Source: Candidatus Didemnitutus sp.
GTDB taxonomy: Bacteria; Verrucomicrobiota; Verrucomicrobiia; Opitutales; Opitutaceae
DNA length: 33,299 nt
Reading direction: 5' to 3'
NCBI GenBank assembly: GCA_023701285.1
Contig: JAMPXH010000036.1
Location: 1-33,299, forward strand
Part shown: in pieces, positions 15,350 through 23,106 of the stretch
Layout of the letters: each line of letters begins with the position of its first letter
Position numbering within the stretch: the first letter of the stretch is position 1
The notes under the pieces: model-generated
Seen by the model: only the letters and a program-made list of their open reading frames with translations
Told to the model about the DNA's origin: nothing
Databases searched by the model: none
Program-made: the position numbers and the translations under genes

Positions 15350-17794
15350 TCACGGGCGCTCGACGAGCAAGCGGAAGAACAACGGGCTGGTGAGCGCGCG
15401 GGTGGCCGTCCAGGTTTCGCGCCCGGCGGCGCTCGCGGTGCGGACGTGCGTGATGCCGGCATCGTCCCAAGTCGCGAGGTCGGCGGAGGCCTGCACCACG
15501 TAGGTGAGGTCGCTGCGGTCGGCGAGGCGGGTGTAGGTGAAGGTCCACTCGTTGGCACTCGCGGCTACGGTCGGGACGTTCGCGTTGCTCGCGACGCGCG
15601 GATCGAGGCCGAGGGCGTATTCGAGCAGGTTGTTCAACCCGTCGCCGTCGGGATCGGCGGCGGGGCCGCTGATCGCAGGGTTCTCGAGTTCCCCGTCCGT
15701 GAAGTGCTCGAGTTGCCAGGAGGTGAAGCCGGCGAGAACCGTGAAGCTGCGTTCGACGGGCGCGGCCGCGCTGCGGTTGGCATCGCCGGCCTGGGTCGCG
15801 CGCACGGTGACCGTGCCGGCGCCGGTAAGCGTGAGCGTGGCACCCTGCAAATCCGCCGGGCCGTCGACGAGCGTGAAGCTCACGGGCAGGCCGGAGCTGG
15901 CCGTGGCGGACAGCGCGATCGGTGCGCTGCTGAACGCGCGGTCGGCGAGCGGGGCGAACGTGATCGTCTGGCCCGCTGGCGCGATGACGAGCGTGCCGTT
16001 GGCCGAGCCGCTGTAATTCGGATCGGTGACGGTCGCGACGACGGCGTAGCTGCCGGCGTTGGTCGGCGCCGTGCCGCTGCCGGCGTAGGTGACGCTGGTT
16101 GCGAGGCCGGCGGGGTTGGTGACCACGCTGACGGATTTCGCCGCGCCATCGTAGGTGGCGGAGAGGTTGCCGAGCTGGATCGTAGCCGGCGCGGGCGCGG
16201 CCGTGATGTCGCGCACGACGTCCGCCGCGGGGGAGAACTGCGCGTTGCCGGCCTGCGAGGCGCGCACGCGCACGGTGCCGACGCCGGTGAGGGTGAGTTG
16301 CGCGCCGTTCAGCTGCGCCGGGCCCGAATCGAGCGAGAACGACACCGGCAGACCGGAGCTGGCCACCGCGTTGAGGGTGAGCGGGACGGAGCCGTAAACG
16401 AGGCTGGCCGGCGGTTGGAAGACGATGCTCTGCGTGGCTTGGTTGACCGTGAGCGTCGCGGCCGCGGAGGTGGTGTTGCCGAGCGCGTTGCTCACGACGA
16501 CGTCGTAGGAACCGGCGTCGGCGAGCGTGACGGCGTTGAGGGTGTAGCTCGACGCGGTGGCGCCGGGGATGGCCGTGCCGCCTTTGCGCCACTGATAACT
16601 GACGGTGCTGCTGGTCGCATCCTTGCCGTAGGCGGCGACCGTGAAGGTGGTGCTCGCACCGCCATTGACGGTGCGATGGGTGGGCGCGGTAACGACGACG
16701 GGCGCGGAGGTGAGTTCGAGATTGAAGAAGAGGGAGCCTTGCTCAGCGGCCCAGCCATCCACGGCAAAATGATACGTGGTGCCGGCCGTGACGGCGATCG
16801 TGACGATGCTGGTGCGGATGCGCTGCGATTCGTCGGGCACGCTGCCGGGCGGCTGCTCGTCGTCGTTGCTGGCGAGCTGGGTGAGCGCGCCGACGGCGGA
16901 ACCGGTGTAGGCAGCGAGCATGGTGTCGCAGGCGCTGTCGCGTGTGGTGACCTTGAGCGAGCCGCTGGCAGGCGCGGTCCATTTCCACCAGACGGAGGAG
17001 CCGCCGGGCTCGTTGGCGTGGTGGTAGGGTTCGCCCGGTTGCTTGAAGGCATGCACGTTGGTGCCGGCGTAGCGTCCGGTCGGCTCGCTGAGCGTGACCG
17101 GCGTGGCGTTGGCGAACAGATCGTTGACCGGCGCGGTGACGGATCCGGCCGTGCCGTAGAGCGACTGACCGCCGGAAATGTCGTCGGTCTGGAGGGCGTC
17201 CACGTCGCTGACGATGCTGTTCATGATCGCCGTTATGCTCTGTCCGGCCTCATCGGGATGATCCAGACCCAGCACGTGGCCAAACTCGTGGATCGCCACG
17301 CGGCGGATGTCCTGCTGCGAACGCCGCACACCGCGATAAGAATCCCACCAGATGCTTTGGTTGAAGATGACGTCAGCCTCGGCGATCACGTAGGTGTTAT
17401 CGTCGCGCTGATAATAGGGCAGCGTCAGCGTGACCGCGAGGGTGCCGCTGCTGAAAGCATCGCCGTAGATCGTGTTGCTGAAGAAGACCTCGGTGGTCCC
17501 GTTCTCCTCCTCGCCCACGCCGGCTGCTTGGATCTCGGGCAAAAACTGGACGCGCCCGAGCACGGAATTCCAGTCGACCATGGCCTGCTGCACGCTCGTG
17601 GCATAGGTGGTGCCGTCGCGCAGGGTGGAGGTCGGCGCCGGCACCCGGATGCGCATCATGATGCTGCCAGGGTTCCACGCGCCGGTCGGCCCGCCTTCCG
17701 GATAATTGATCAGATCGTAGGCCTGGGCCGCACCGGGCGCCAACAACGCCAACAGACCGAGAAACACGAAGTGCAGGGGCGACTTACTTTTCAT
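15350..17794 (-). CDS. Secreted matrixin-like metalloprotease with Ig/MBG domains and C-terminal tail module
   Basis: This encodes 814 residues. The ATG at 17794 follows an AAGGAG Shine-Dalgarno and opens on a signal peptide (LHFVFLGLLALLAPGAAQA). The metzincin zinc site is HEFGHVLGLDH at 169-179, with Met-turn Met191 (AIMNS), as in matrixins. Residues about 264-358 form the same PPC-like domain as in the larger paralogue (VWWKWTAPASG ... YHFAVDG). Residues about 361-451 are Ig-like, about 452-690 hold MBG-type repeats (LSATYDGAAKSV, APTNAGSYAVVATVTD, and two copies of ASSGLPVSF), and about 691-814 are the shared tail (DPDGDGLNNLLEYALGLDP to FFRLLVERP). The first 350 residues align throughout with the 2916-aa paralogue, including FGHVLGL.HPD.AGQ, so the two arose by duplication. 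The start overlaps the stop of the upstream small secreted protein by 11 bp. Extracellular protease; substrate unknown. Confidence 0.85.
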   Translation of the reverse strand: MKSKSPLHFVFLGLLALLAPGAAQAYDLINYPEGGPTGAWNPGSIMMRIRVPAPTSTLRDGTTYATSVQQAMVDWNSVLGRVQFLPEIQAAGVGEEENGTTEVFFSNTIYGDAFSSGTLAVTLTLPYYQRDDNTYVIAEADVIFNQSIWWDSYRGVRRSQQDIRRVAIHEFGHVLGLDHPDEAGQSITAIMNSIVSDVDALQTDDISGGQSLYGTAGSVTAPVNDLFANATPVTLSEPTGRYAGTNVHAFKQPGEPYHHANEPGGSSVWWKWTAPASGSLKVTTRDSACDTMLAAYTGSAVGALTQLASNDDEQPPGSVPDESQRIRTSIVTIAVTAGTTYHFAVDGWAAEQGSLFFNLELTSAPVVVTAPTHRTVNGGASTTFTVAAYGKDATSSTVSYQWRKGGTAIPGATASSYTLNAVTLADAGSYDVVVSNALGNTTSAAATLTVNQATQSIVFQPPASLVYGSVPLTLNAVASSGLPVSFSLDSGPAQLNGAQLTLTGVGTVRVRASQAGNAQFSPAADVVRDITAAPAPATIQLGNLSATYDGAAKSVSVVTNPAGLATSVTYAGSGTAPTNAGSYAVVATVTDPNYSGSANGTLVIAPAGQTITFAPLADRAFSSAPIALSATASSGLPVSFTLVDGPADLQGATLTLTGAGTVTVRATQAGDANRSAAAPVERSFTVLAGFTSWQLEHFTDGELENPAISGPAADPDGDGLNNLLEYALGLDPRVASNANVPTVAASANEWTFTYTRLADRSDLTYVVQASADLATWDDAGITHVRTASAAGRETWTATRALTSPLFFRLLVERP
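15531..15622 (-). repeat. 92-bp near-identical patch of the shared tail module, copy B
   Basis: This is the counterpart of 4842-4933, matching at 86 of 92 bases on the opposite strand. It encodes ALGLDPRVASN and EWTFTYTR in the tail of the smaller matrixin. Confidence 0.85.
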
Positions 17795-18443
17795 TGCGCG
17801 CTCCTTCCCGGATGTTGCCGCGCAATTCACGGATCTTGGTCGTGAACGCGGCGGGCGTGAGCGCGTCATTCACGGAGCGCGCCCGGCGCTGCAATCCGGC
17901 CGCCGCGCCTTCCGGCATCGGCGTCGCGATCTCGGCGGTGTCGGTCAGCGGCACGCCGTTGCTGCGCGTGAGGTATTCGCGGCCGGTGGCCTTGTCACGG
18001 CGCACTGGGTAACGGCCGTGCATGACTGCGTAGGTCGGGTAGAAGGCCTTGCCGTTGTCCTTCACGAAGAAAATCTCCTCCTGACCGACGGTGAACGTCG
18101 GCACGCCGGCCACGTGCAACTCGCGGTCGCCCACGCGTCCGCCGAGGAGCGTCAACACCAGCGGAGTGGGCGGCTCGCCGGCGATCGTCTCGATGACGTC
18201 GAGCGTCACGCGCGTGCGGATGACGGTCTTCTTCCCCCGCAGTTCCTCGTAGCTCGACACCTCGGTCACCCGCGCGCGCACGATGCAGTCCGCGCCGTCG
18301 ACCATCTCCTCGAAGGTGGGCGGCAGCACGGTGGTGGCTTGCACTACGGGCACGGCGCACAGCGCCAGAGCGATCATCGACATCAGCCCGCGCCACGACA
18401 GCCTGCCGCGCGTCGGTCCGGACAAAACAAGGGACTTGCTCAT
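17784..18443 (-). CDS. Small secreted partner protein of the smaller matrixin (family not named)
   Basis: This encodes 219 residues from the ATG at 18443, which places a short basic N-terminus before a signal peptide core (LMSMIALALCAVPVVQA) and a mature start near TTVLPPTFEE. It is the paralogue of the protein at 14555-15190, similar along the whole length, with an identical YAVMHGRYP block and the same C-terminal DALTPAAF element. No catalytic motif is recognised. Its last codons overlap the start of the smaller matrixin by 11 bp, and that protease's Shine-Dalgarno lies inside this gene, so the pair is probably coupled in translation. It is the first gene of the run of four (17784-18443 back to 5818), and the 136-bp gap before it probably holds the promoter, though I see no clear -35/-10. 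A longer frame to 18527 exists but would spoil the signal peptide. Confidence 0.75.
   Translation of the reverse strand: MSKSLVLSGPTRGRLSWRGLMSMIALALCAVPVVQATTVLPPTFEEMVDGADCIVRARVTEVSSYEELRGKKTVIRTRVTLDVIETIAGEPPTPLVLTLLGGRVGDRELHVAGVPTFTVGQEEIFFVKDNGKAFYPTYAVMHGRYPVRRDKATGREYLTRSNGVPLTDTAEIATPMPEGAAAGLQRRARSVNDALTPAAFTTKIRELRGNIREGARNEK
17801..17806 (-). promoter_or_regulatory. Shine-Dalgarno deciding the smaller matrixin start
   Basis: AAGGAG on the minus strand stands six bases before the ATG at 17794, within the end of the upstream small gene. It supports this start over the in-frame ATG at 17869. Confidence 0.7.
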
Positions 18444-18532
18444 AGGAGGAGGCCGGGATTCGAACGCCGGCCCGCGCGCGAAAAATCGGCAAAAAGGATG
18501 AACTACCAGCGCGCGTTTCGACGGCAAGCCTT

Positions 18533-18561
18533 AGTCCGCGGCATGCCGCGATCGGCGGACT
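18533..18561 (-). terminator. Possible terminator hairpin after the RidA-like gene
   Basis: AGTCCGC and GCGGACT form a perfect 7-bp stem 18 bp after the stop at 18580. The loop side contains an overlapping perfect 14-bp palindrome, CGCGGCATGCCGCG (18537-18550), so two alternative folds are possible. There is no T-tract. Confidence 0.3.
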
Positions 18562-18579
18562 CCACCCGCGCCCGCGCGC

Positions 18580-19725
18580 TCAACCTTCGCGTCGCGCGTC
18601 GACCTCGATCTCGAACAGCAGGTCGTCGCGGCAGATGTCGCAATGGATCGGCAGCGCCGGCATCGCGCCCGCACCGTGTGCCTGCTGCCAGGCGCGGAAA
18701 TACGGCAGATACTCCGGACGCTTGCAGTAGGCGTTGGCGCGCGTGACGTCGGCGAAACCCATCCCGCGCGAACGCAGGATCGCCTCCACCACCTCCATCG
18801 TCAGGTCGATCTGCTTCGCGATGTCGCCCTGCCAGACAGTCTTGCCGCCGGGCTCGATGCTCGCCGTGCCCGACACGAGCAGGCGCCGCACGCCCGAGGA
18901 ATCGATCTCCACCGCGCGGCTGAACGCGCTGCCGTAAGCCGGCGCCGGACATTGCAGCGGAGAAGGCACGTCGCGCACGCTCGCCCCTGCGCCGTGCGGT
19001 CGCACCGCCCACGCCGCCACCGCGGTCGCGGCCCCGGCGGGGTTCCGGCCCGACACGCCTGTGCTGGCTGGCAGCGTGCCCGTGCGAAATGTGATCGGCG
19101 CATAGAACGCCGAGCGCACGCGGTTGAAGGCGTCATACCACGCGAGGATGTCGTCGTTGAAAAACCAGGTGCGCACGACGTCGCTGAGCGTGAAGCCCGC
19201 CAGATCGAGCGCCGCGTCGAGCGTCGCGAACATCTGCTGCACCTGCGCCGGGCGGTCCATCGCCACCGCGGTCGGCCCGAGTCCGCCGAGCAGGCAGTGC
19301 CGCGCCGCGCCGTCGTCGTAGATCGTGCCGAGCACATGGCCGCCCACCACGACGCGCTCCACCGGACTGCCGCCGCGCCGCGCGAACACCTGCACCCCCA
19401 CGAGCGGCGCGCCTTCGCAGCTCGCGCCTTCGACCCAGGTCACGGGCCAGCGCGTCTCGCCGAGCGCCGCACGCATCGCCTCCGTCGCCTCCGCGTGCGC
19501 GGCCGTGCGGCCGTAGATCATCAACGCGAGGATCGTCGCGGGCTCGCGCTTCAGGTGCGCAGCCAACCGCGCGAAAAATGCCGTCACGCCCTCGCCCGGC
19601 CGCACGGCCAGCGTGAACACGAACTCGACGCCCGCCGATCCGGCGTCGCCCTGTTCCGACTCCATGCGCATCTTCTGCGGATGCGACTCGGCGCGCCCGT
19701 CCCGCGCCAGCGAGGTGATACTCAT
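18580..19725 (-). CDS. Two-domain RidA/chorismatase-fold protein
   Basis: This encodes 381 residues without signal peptide or membrane helix, so it is cytoplasmic. The C-terminal 110 residues read as a RidA/YjgF-like domain (LLVSGTASIEPGGKTVWQGD, Q..LTMEVVEAIL, MGFADVTRANAYCKRPEYLP). A second related fold precedes it (VGGHVLGTIYDDG ... LDLAGFTLSDVVRTWFFNDDILAWYDAFNRV). This order, two trimer-type YjgF-like halves joined by a segment with LPASTGVSG, resembles the chorismatase (FkbO/Hyg5) family and related uncharacterised proteins rather than single-domain RidA, which is about 130 residues. Chorismatases hydrolyse chorismate; whether this protein keeps that activity cannot be decided without alignment. 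The start at 19725 is kept, but ATGs at residues 19 and 21 are possible. It lies alone between the matrixin cluster (same strand, 136 bp away) and the divergent DUF1549 operon. Confidence 0.65.
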   Translation of the reverse strand: MSITSLARDGRAESHPQKMRMESEQGDAGSAGVEFVFTLAVRPGEGVTAFFARLAAHLKREPATILALMIYGRTAAHAEATEAMRAALGETRWPVTWVEGASCEGAPLVGVQVFARRGGSPVERVVVGGHVLGTIYDDGAARHCLLGGLGPTAVAMDRPAQVQQMFATLDAALDLAGFTLSDVVRTWFFNDDILAWYDAFNRVRSAFYAPITFRTGTLPASTGVSGRNPAGAATAVAAWAVRPHGAGASVRDVPSPLQCPAPAYGSAFSRAVEIDSSGVRRLLVSGTASIEPGGKTVWQGDIAKQIDLTMEVVEAILRSRGMGFADVTRANAYCKRPEYLPYFRAWQQAHGAGAMPALPIHCDICRDDLLFEIEVDARREG

Positions 19726-20015
19726 GCCTGCACAGACGAATTCGCCCGCGGGCAGTTACGACGCGAGGCAGCGCCGTGGCGCTTCGTGCTGTGACTGTAG
19801 CTCACCGCGCAGACGCGATTAGGCACGGTAATACGAACGCTCGATGCACGCCCCTGCGTAGCCCGCTGCTCTACGCGGCGTCACTCTGGGTCTAGTTCTT
19901 GATTTCCGACAGCGGCCGGGTCTTGCGGCGAGGGGTTGCAACACGGCCGCGGCTGCGCCGTGACGGCCCGCCGCGACCTGCGCTCCACGCGGCGACGCCC
20001 GCCTCCTATTTCCCC
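19726..20015. promoter_or_regulatory. Divergent intergenic region (290 bp)
   Basis: It separates the RidA-like gene from the DUF1549/DUF1553 operon and should hold both promoters; none is clear. It contains two small hairpins, GCGCC-GT-GGCGC (19771-19782) and GCGTAG with CTACGC around a nine-base loop (19856-19876). The middle (about 19800-19915) is somewhat less GC-rich than the surrounding genes. No small gene is supported. Confidence 0.4.
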
Positions 20016-21629
20016 ATGCGCCGGCTTTTTCGTCCACTCCTTCCCCCACCCGCCTGCCTTTCGCCGCGCGCCGCGCTCCTCGTTGCGCTCGCCCTGAATC
20101 TCGCGCCTACCGTCCACGCGACCGCACCGGCGTCGCTCCATCCGCTCTTCGAGCGCGCCGATTTCGCCACGCCCGCCAATGTCGTCGACGACGCCTGCCT
20201 TGCGCAATGGCGCCAACTCGGCCTCACGCCCGCGCGCGCGTGCTCCGATGCGGTGTTCGTGCGGCGTGCGTTCCTCGACGTCATCGGCACGCTGCCCACG
20301 GCGACCGAGACGCGCCGCTTCCTCGCCGATCCCGCGCCCGACAAGCGCCGCACGCTGATCGAGGCACTGCTGGCGCGCGACGAGTTCGCCGATTACTGGG
20401 CCATGAAGTGGAGCGACCTGCTGCGCGTGAAGGCGGAGTTCCCCATCAATCTCTGGCCGAACGCCGCGCAGGCCTACCACCGCTGGATCCACACCGCCGT
20501 GCGCGACAACCTCCGCTACGACGAGTTCGCCCGCACGCTGCTGACGGCCAACGGCAGCAACTTCCGCGTCGGCCCCGCCAACTTCTACCGCGCCGTGCAG
20601 GGTCGCGACCCCGAAGCGCTCGCTCGCGCCGTCGCGCTGACCTTGCTCGGCGAGCGCGCCGAGAAATGGCCCGCCGCCCGCCGCGAAGGCTTGGCGGCGT
20701 TCTTCGCCCAGGTGAGCTACAAGCCGACCGGCGAGTGGAAGGAGGAGATCGTGTTCTTCGATCCCGCGCGCGATCCCGGCCGCTACACCGCCTGCGTGTT
20801 CCCCGATGGCCGCGCCGCGCGCCTCGCCCCCGGCACGGACCCGCGCGCGGCCTTCGCCGACTGGCTCGTCGCGCGCGACAATCCCTTTTTCGCCCGCGCC
20901 TTCGTCAACCGCGCCTGGTCGTGGTTCTTCGGCCGCGGCATCGTGCACGAGCCCGACGATCTCCGCGCGGACAACCCGCCCGCCAACCCCGCGCTGCTCG
21001 CCGCGCTTGAGCGCGAGTTCGTCGCCAGCGGCTACGACGTGAAGCAGCTCTTCCGTCTCATCCTGAATTCGCAGACCTACCAACGCTCCGCGCTCGCGCC
21101 CGGCGACGATCCGCGGCTCGAGGCGCAGTTCGCCGTCTATCCGCTGCGCCGTCTCGAGGCCGAGGTGCTCATCGACGCGCTCAACCAGATCACCGGCACC
21201 ACCGAGAAATACAGCAGCGCGATCCCCGAGCCCTACACCTACATCCCCGAGACCCAGCGCGCCATCGCGCTGCCCGACGGCAGCATCACGAGTTCCTTCC
21301 TCGAGACTTTCGGCCGCGCCGCGCGCGACAACGGCCTCGAGTCCGAGCGCAACAACGGCGTCACCTCCGGCCAGCGCCTGCACCTGCTCAACTCCACCCA
21401 CATCAAGCGCAAGCTCGAGACCGGCCGCGGCCTCCAGCCGCTCCTCCGCGCCAAGCGCCCGCTGCCCGCCAGCGCCGAGGATCTCTACCTCACGCTCCTC
21501 TCGCGCCGCCCGACCGACGACGAGATCGCCGCCATCGCCGCCTACGCCGAGGGCCACGACACGCGCACCGCGCTCCTCGACACCGCTTGGGCGCTGATCA
21601 ACAGCGCCGAGTTCCTTTACCGCCATTGA
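20016..21629 (+). CDS. Compact DUF1549/DUF1553 domain protein, exported
   Basis: This encodes 537 residues from the ATG at 20016, which opens on a basic N-terminus and signal-like core (AALLVALALNLAPTVHA). The DUF1549 part (about 50-240) shows VRRAFLDVIGTLPTATETRRFL and FADYWAMKWSDLLRVK. DUF1553 (about 275-520) shows FVNRAWSWFFGRGIVHEPDDL, NPPANPALLAALEREF and LILNSQTYQRS. Most relatives are longer, often with an N-terminal cytochrome-c-like domain, and carry a CxxCHxHP motif in DUF1549. Here that motif is missing: the sequence runs from LLGERAEKW (from residue 210) straight to GLAAFFAQV, keeping both flanks. The protein is the first gene of an operon with DUF1501 (32-bp gap) and a PPC-domain protein. 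Such trios are widespread in Planctomycetota and Verrucomicrobiota and lack an established function; degradation of complex glycans at the cell envelope is often suspected. Confidence 0.85.
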   Translation: MRRLFRPLLPPPACLSPRAALLVALALNLAPTVHATAPASLHPLFERADFATPANVVDDACLAQWRQLGLTPARACSDAVFVRRAFLDVIGTLPTATETRRFLADPAPDKRRTLIEALLARDEFADYWAMKWSDLLRVKAEFPINLWPNAAQAYHRWIHTAVRDNLRYDEFARTLLTANGSNFRVGPANFYRAVQGRDPEALARAVALTLLGERAEKWPAARREGLAAFFAQVSYKPTGEWKEEIVFFDPARDPGRYTACVFPDGRAARLAPGTDPRAAFADWLVARDNPFFARAFVNRAWSWFFGRGIVHEPDDLRADNPPANPALLAALEREFVASGYDVKQLFRLILNSQTYQRSALAPGDDPRLEAQFAVYPLRRLEAEVLIDALNQITGTTEKYSSAIPEPYTYIPETQRAIALPDGSITSSFLETFGRAARDNGLESERNNGVTSGQRLHLLNSTHIKRKLETGRGLQPLLRAKRPLPASAEDLYLTLLSRRPTDDEIAAIAAYAEGHDTRTALLDTAWALINSAEFLYRH

Positions 21630-21661
21630 ACGCGCCCGCCCGCGCCATCCCCTCCGCCCCC

Positions 21662-23086
21662 ATGCACGTCCATCACAGCGAAGACCACCGCCAGTGGAGT
21701 CTCGACCAGGAGGTCCGCCTCTTCGGCCTCGACGTCCCCCAGATCAGCCGCCGCGACGCACTCCGTCTCGGCCTGCTCGGCGCCGCCGGTCTGCTCGTCA
21801 ACCGCTACGCACCCCGCGCCCTCGCCTCCTCCGCCCCGTTGGCCGCGCCCGCCGTCAGCGCCTCCCCGCTCGTCCCGCGCGCGAAGTCCGTCATCCAGAT
21901 CTGGCTCTGGGGCGGCCCCTGCCACCTCGACACCTTCGATCCCAAGCCCGACGCCGGCGACGATTACTCCGGCCCGCTCCGCTCGCCCCTCGCCACCAAC
22001 GTCGACGGCATCCGCATCGGCGAACTTCTCCCCGAGCTCGCCAAGCACGCCGACAAATACGCGCTCATCCGCAGCATGAGCCACGGCATCAACGGCCACG
22101 AGACCGCCGCCTACACCGTGCAGACCGGCCGCGCCTCCGGCGGCCGCGACGTCTTCCCCGGCGCCGGCGCCGTCGTGTCGCTCTTCAAGGGCTACGACGC
22201 CGGCTACCGCGGCCTGCTCCCGCCCTACATCGTGCTCACGGAGTTGCAGGGCCGGTTCTCCGAGGCCGGTTTCCTCGGTGCGCGCTACAAGCCCTTCGCC
22301 ACCGGCGGCGATCCCGGCGCCAACCAGTTCCTCGTCGAGGGCGTCGTCGCCAAGGGCATGAGCGACCAGCGGCAGCGCGACCGCCGCGACCTGCTCCACA
22401 AGCTCAACACCCTCCAGCACGCCGCCCGCAGCGGCGACCCGCGCCTCGCCGCCCTCGCCCAGTGCGAAGGCGAGGCCTACGAGATGATCCTCGGCGACGC
22501 CGGCAAGGTCTTCGACCTCGCGCAGGAGAAGGACGCCCTCCGCGACCGCTATGGCCGCAACACCTTCGGCCAGTCCTGCCTCATGGCGCGCCGCCTCGTC
22601 GAGCGCGGCGTCCCCTACATCACCATCAACTACCGCGGCTGGGACACCCACAAGCAGCACTTCCCCATCATGCGGCGCAAGCTGCCCGAGTTTGACCGCG
22701 GCCTCGCCACGCTGCTCGAGGACCTCTCCCAACGCGGCCTGCTCGACAGCACCGTCGTCTGGGCCGGCGGCGAATTCGGCCGCACGCCGAAGATCCTCTG
22801 GGAAGCCCCGTGGAACGGCGGCCGCAACCACTTCGGCGCGGCCTTCTCCACGCTCGTCGCCGGCGGCGGCTTCAAGGGCGGCCACGTCCTCGGCGCCACC
22901 GACAAGCGCGGCGAGACCGTCACCGAGCGTCCCGTGCATCCGTCCGACCTCATCGGCAGCGTTTATGAACTGATGGGCATCGACCCCGAGGCCCGCCTGC
23001 CGCACCCCGAGGGCCGTGACGTCCGCGCCATGCCGGCTGCGATCGACGGCGGCCAGCGCCGCACCCGCCTCAGCGAAATCATGTGA
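21662..23086 (+). CDS. DUF1501 family protein with Tat-type signal
   Basis: This encodes 474 residues from the ATG at 21662. The N-terminus carries a twin-arginine motif (SRRDALRLG, Arg30-Arg31) before a hydrophobic stretch (LLGAAGLLV), so export by Tat is likely. The DUF1501 signatures are present in order: IQIWLWGGPCHLDTFDPKP, LRSPLATNVDGIRIGELLP, SMSHGINGHETAAYTVQTGR, INYRGWDTHKQHF, VVWAGGEFGRTPKI, WNGGRNHFGAAFSTLVAGGG and VHPSDLIGSVYELMGID. DUF1501 belongs to the alkaline phosphatase/sulfatase-like fold group, but its activity is not established. The length is normal for the family. It lies between the DUF1549/DUF1553 gene and the PPC-domain gene; its stop overlaps an alternative GTG start of the latter, which suggests coupled expression. 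Confidence 0.9.
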   Translation: MHVHHSEDHRQWSLDQEVRLFGLDVPQISRRDALRLGLLGAAGLLVNRYAPRALASSAPLAAPAVSASPLVPRAKSVIQIWLWGGPCHLDTFDPKPDAGDDYSGPLRSPLATNVDGIRIGELLPELAKHADKYALIRSMSHGINGHETAAYTVQTGRASGGRDVFPGAGAVVSLFKGYDAGYRGLLPPYIVLTELQGRFSEAGFLGARYKPFATGGDPGANQFLVEGVVAKGMSDQRQRDRRDLLHKLNTLQHAARSGDPRLAALAQCEGEAYEMILGDAGKVFDLAQEKDALRDRYGRNTFGQSCLMARRLVERGVPYITINYRGWDTHKQHFPIMRRKLPEFDRGLATLLEDLSQRGLLDSTVVWAGGEFGRTPKILWEAPWNGGRNHFGAAFSTLVAGGGFKGGHVLGATDKRGETVTERPVHPSDLIGSVYELMGIDPEARLPHPEGRDVRAMPAAIDGGQRRTRLSEIM

Positions 23087-23106
23087 ACCCGTCCCGCCAC
23101 CCTCAC

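Noticed and set aside
18447-18530. tRNA-like 3' part upstream of the small partner gene (GTTCGAATCCCGG on the minus strand)
   Set aside because: The T-loop motif is present, but the T-stem pairs badly in the standard register, and no matching acceptor 5' strand, D-arm or anticodon arm is found in the preceding 90 bases. It may be a chance match or an old remnant.
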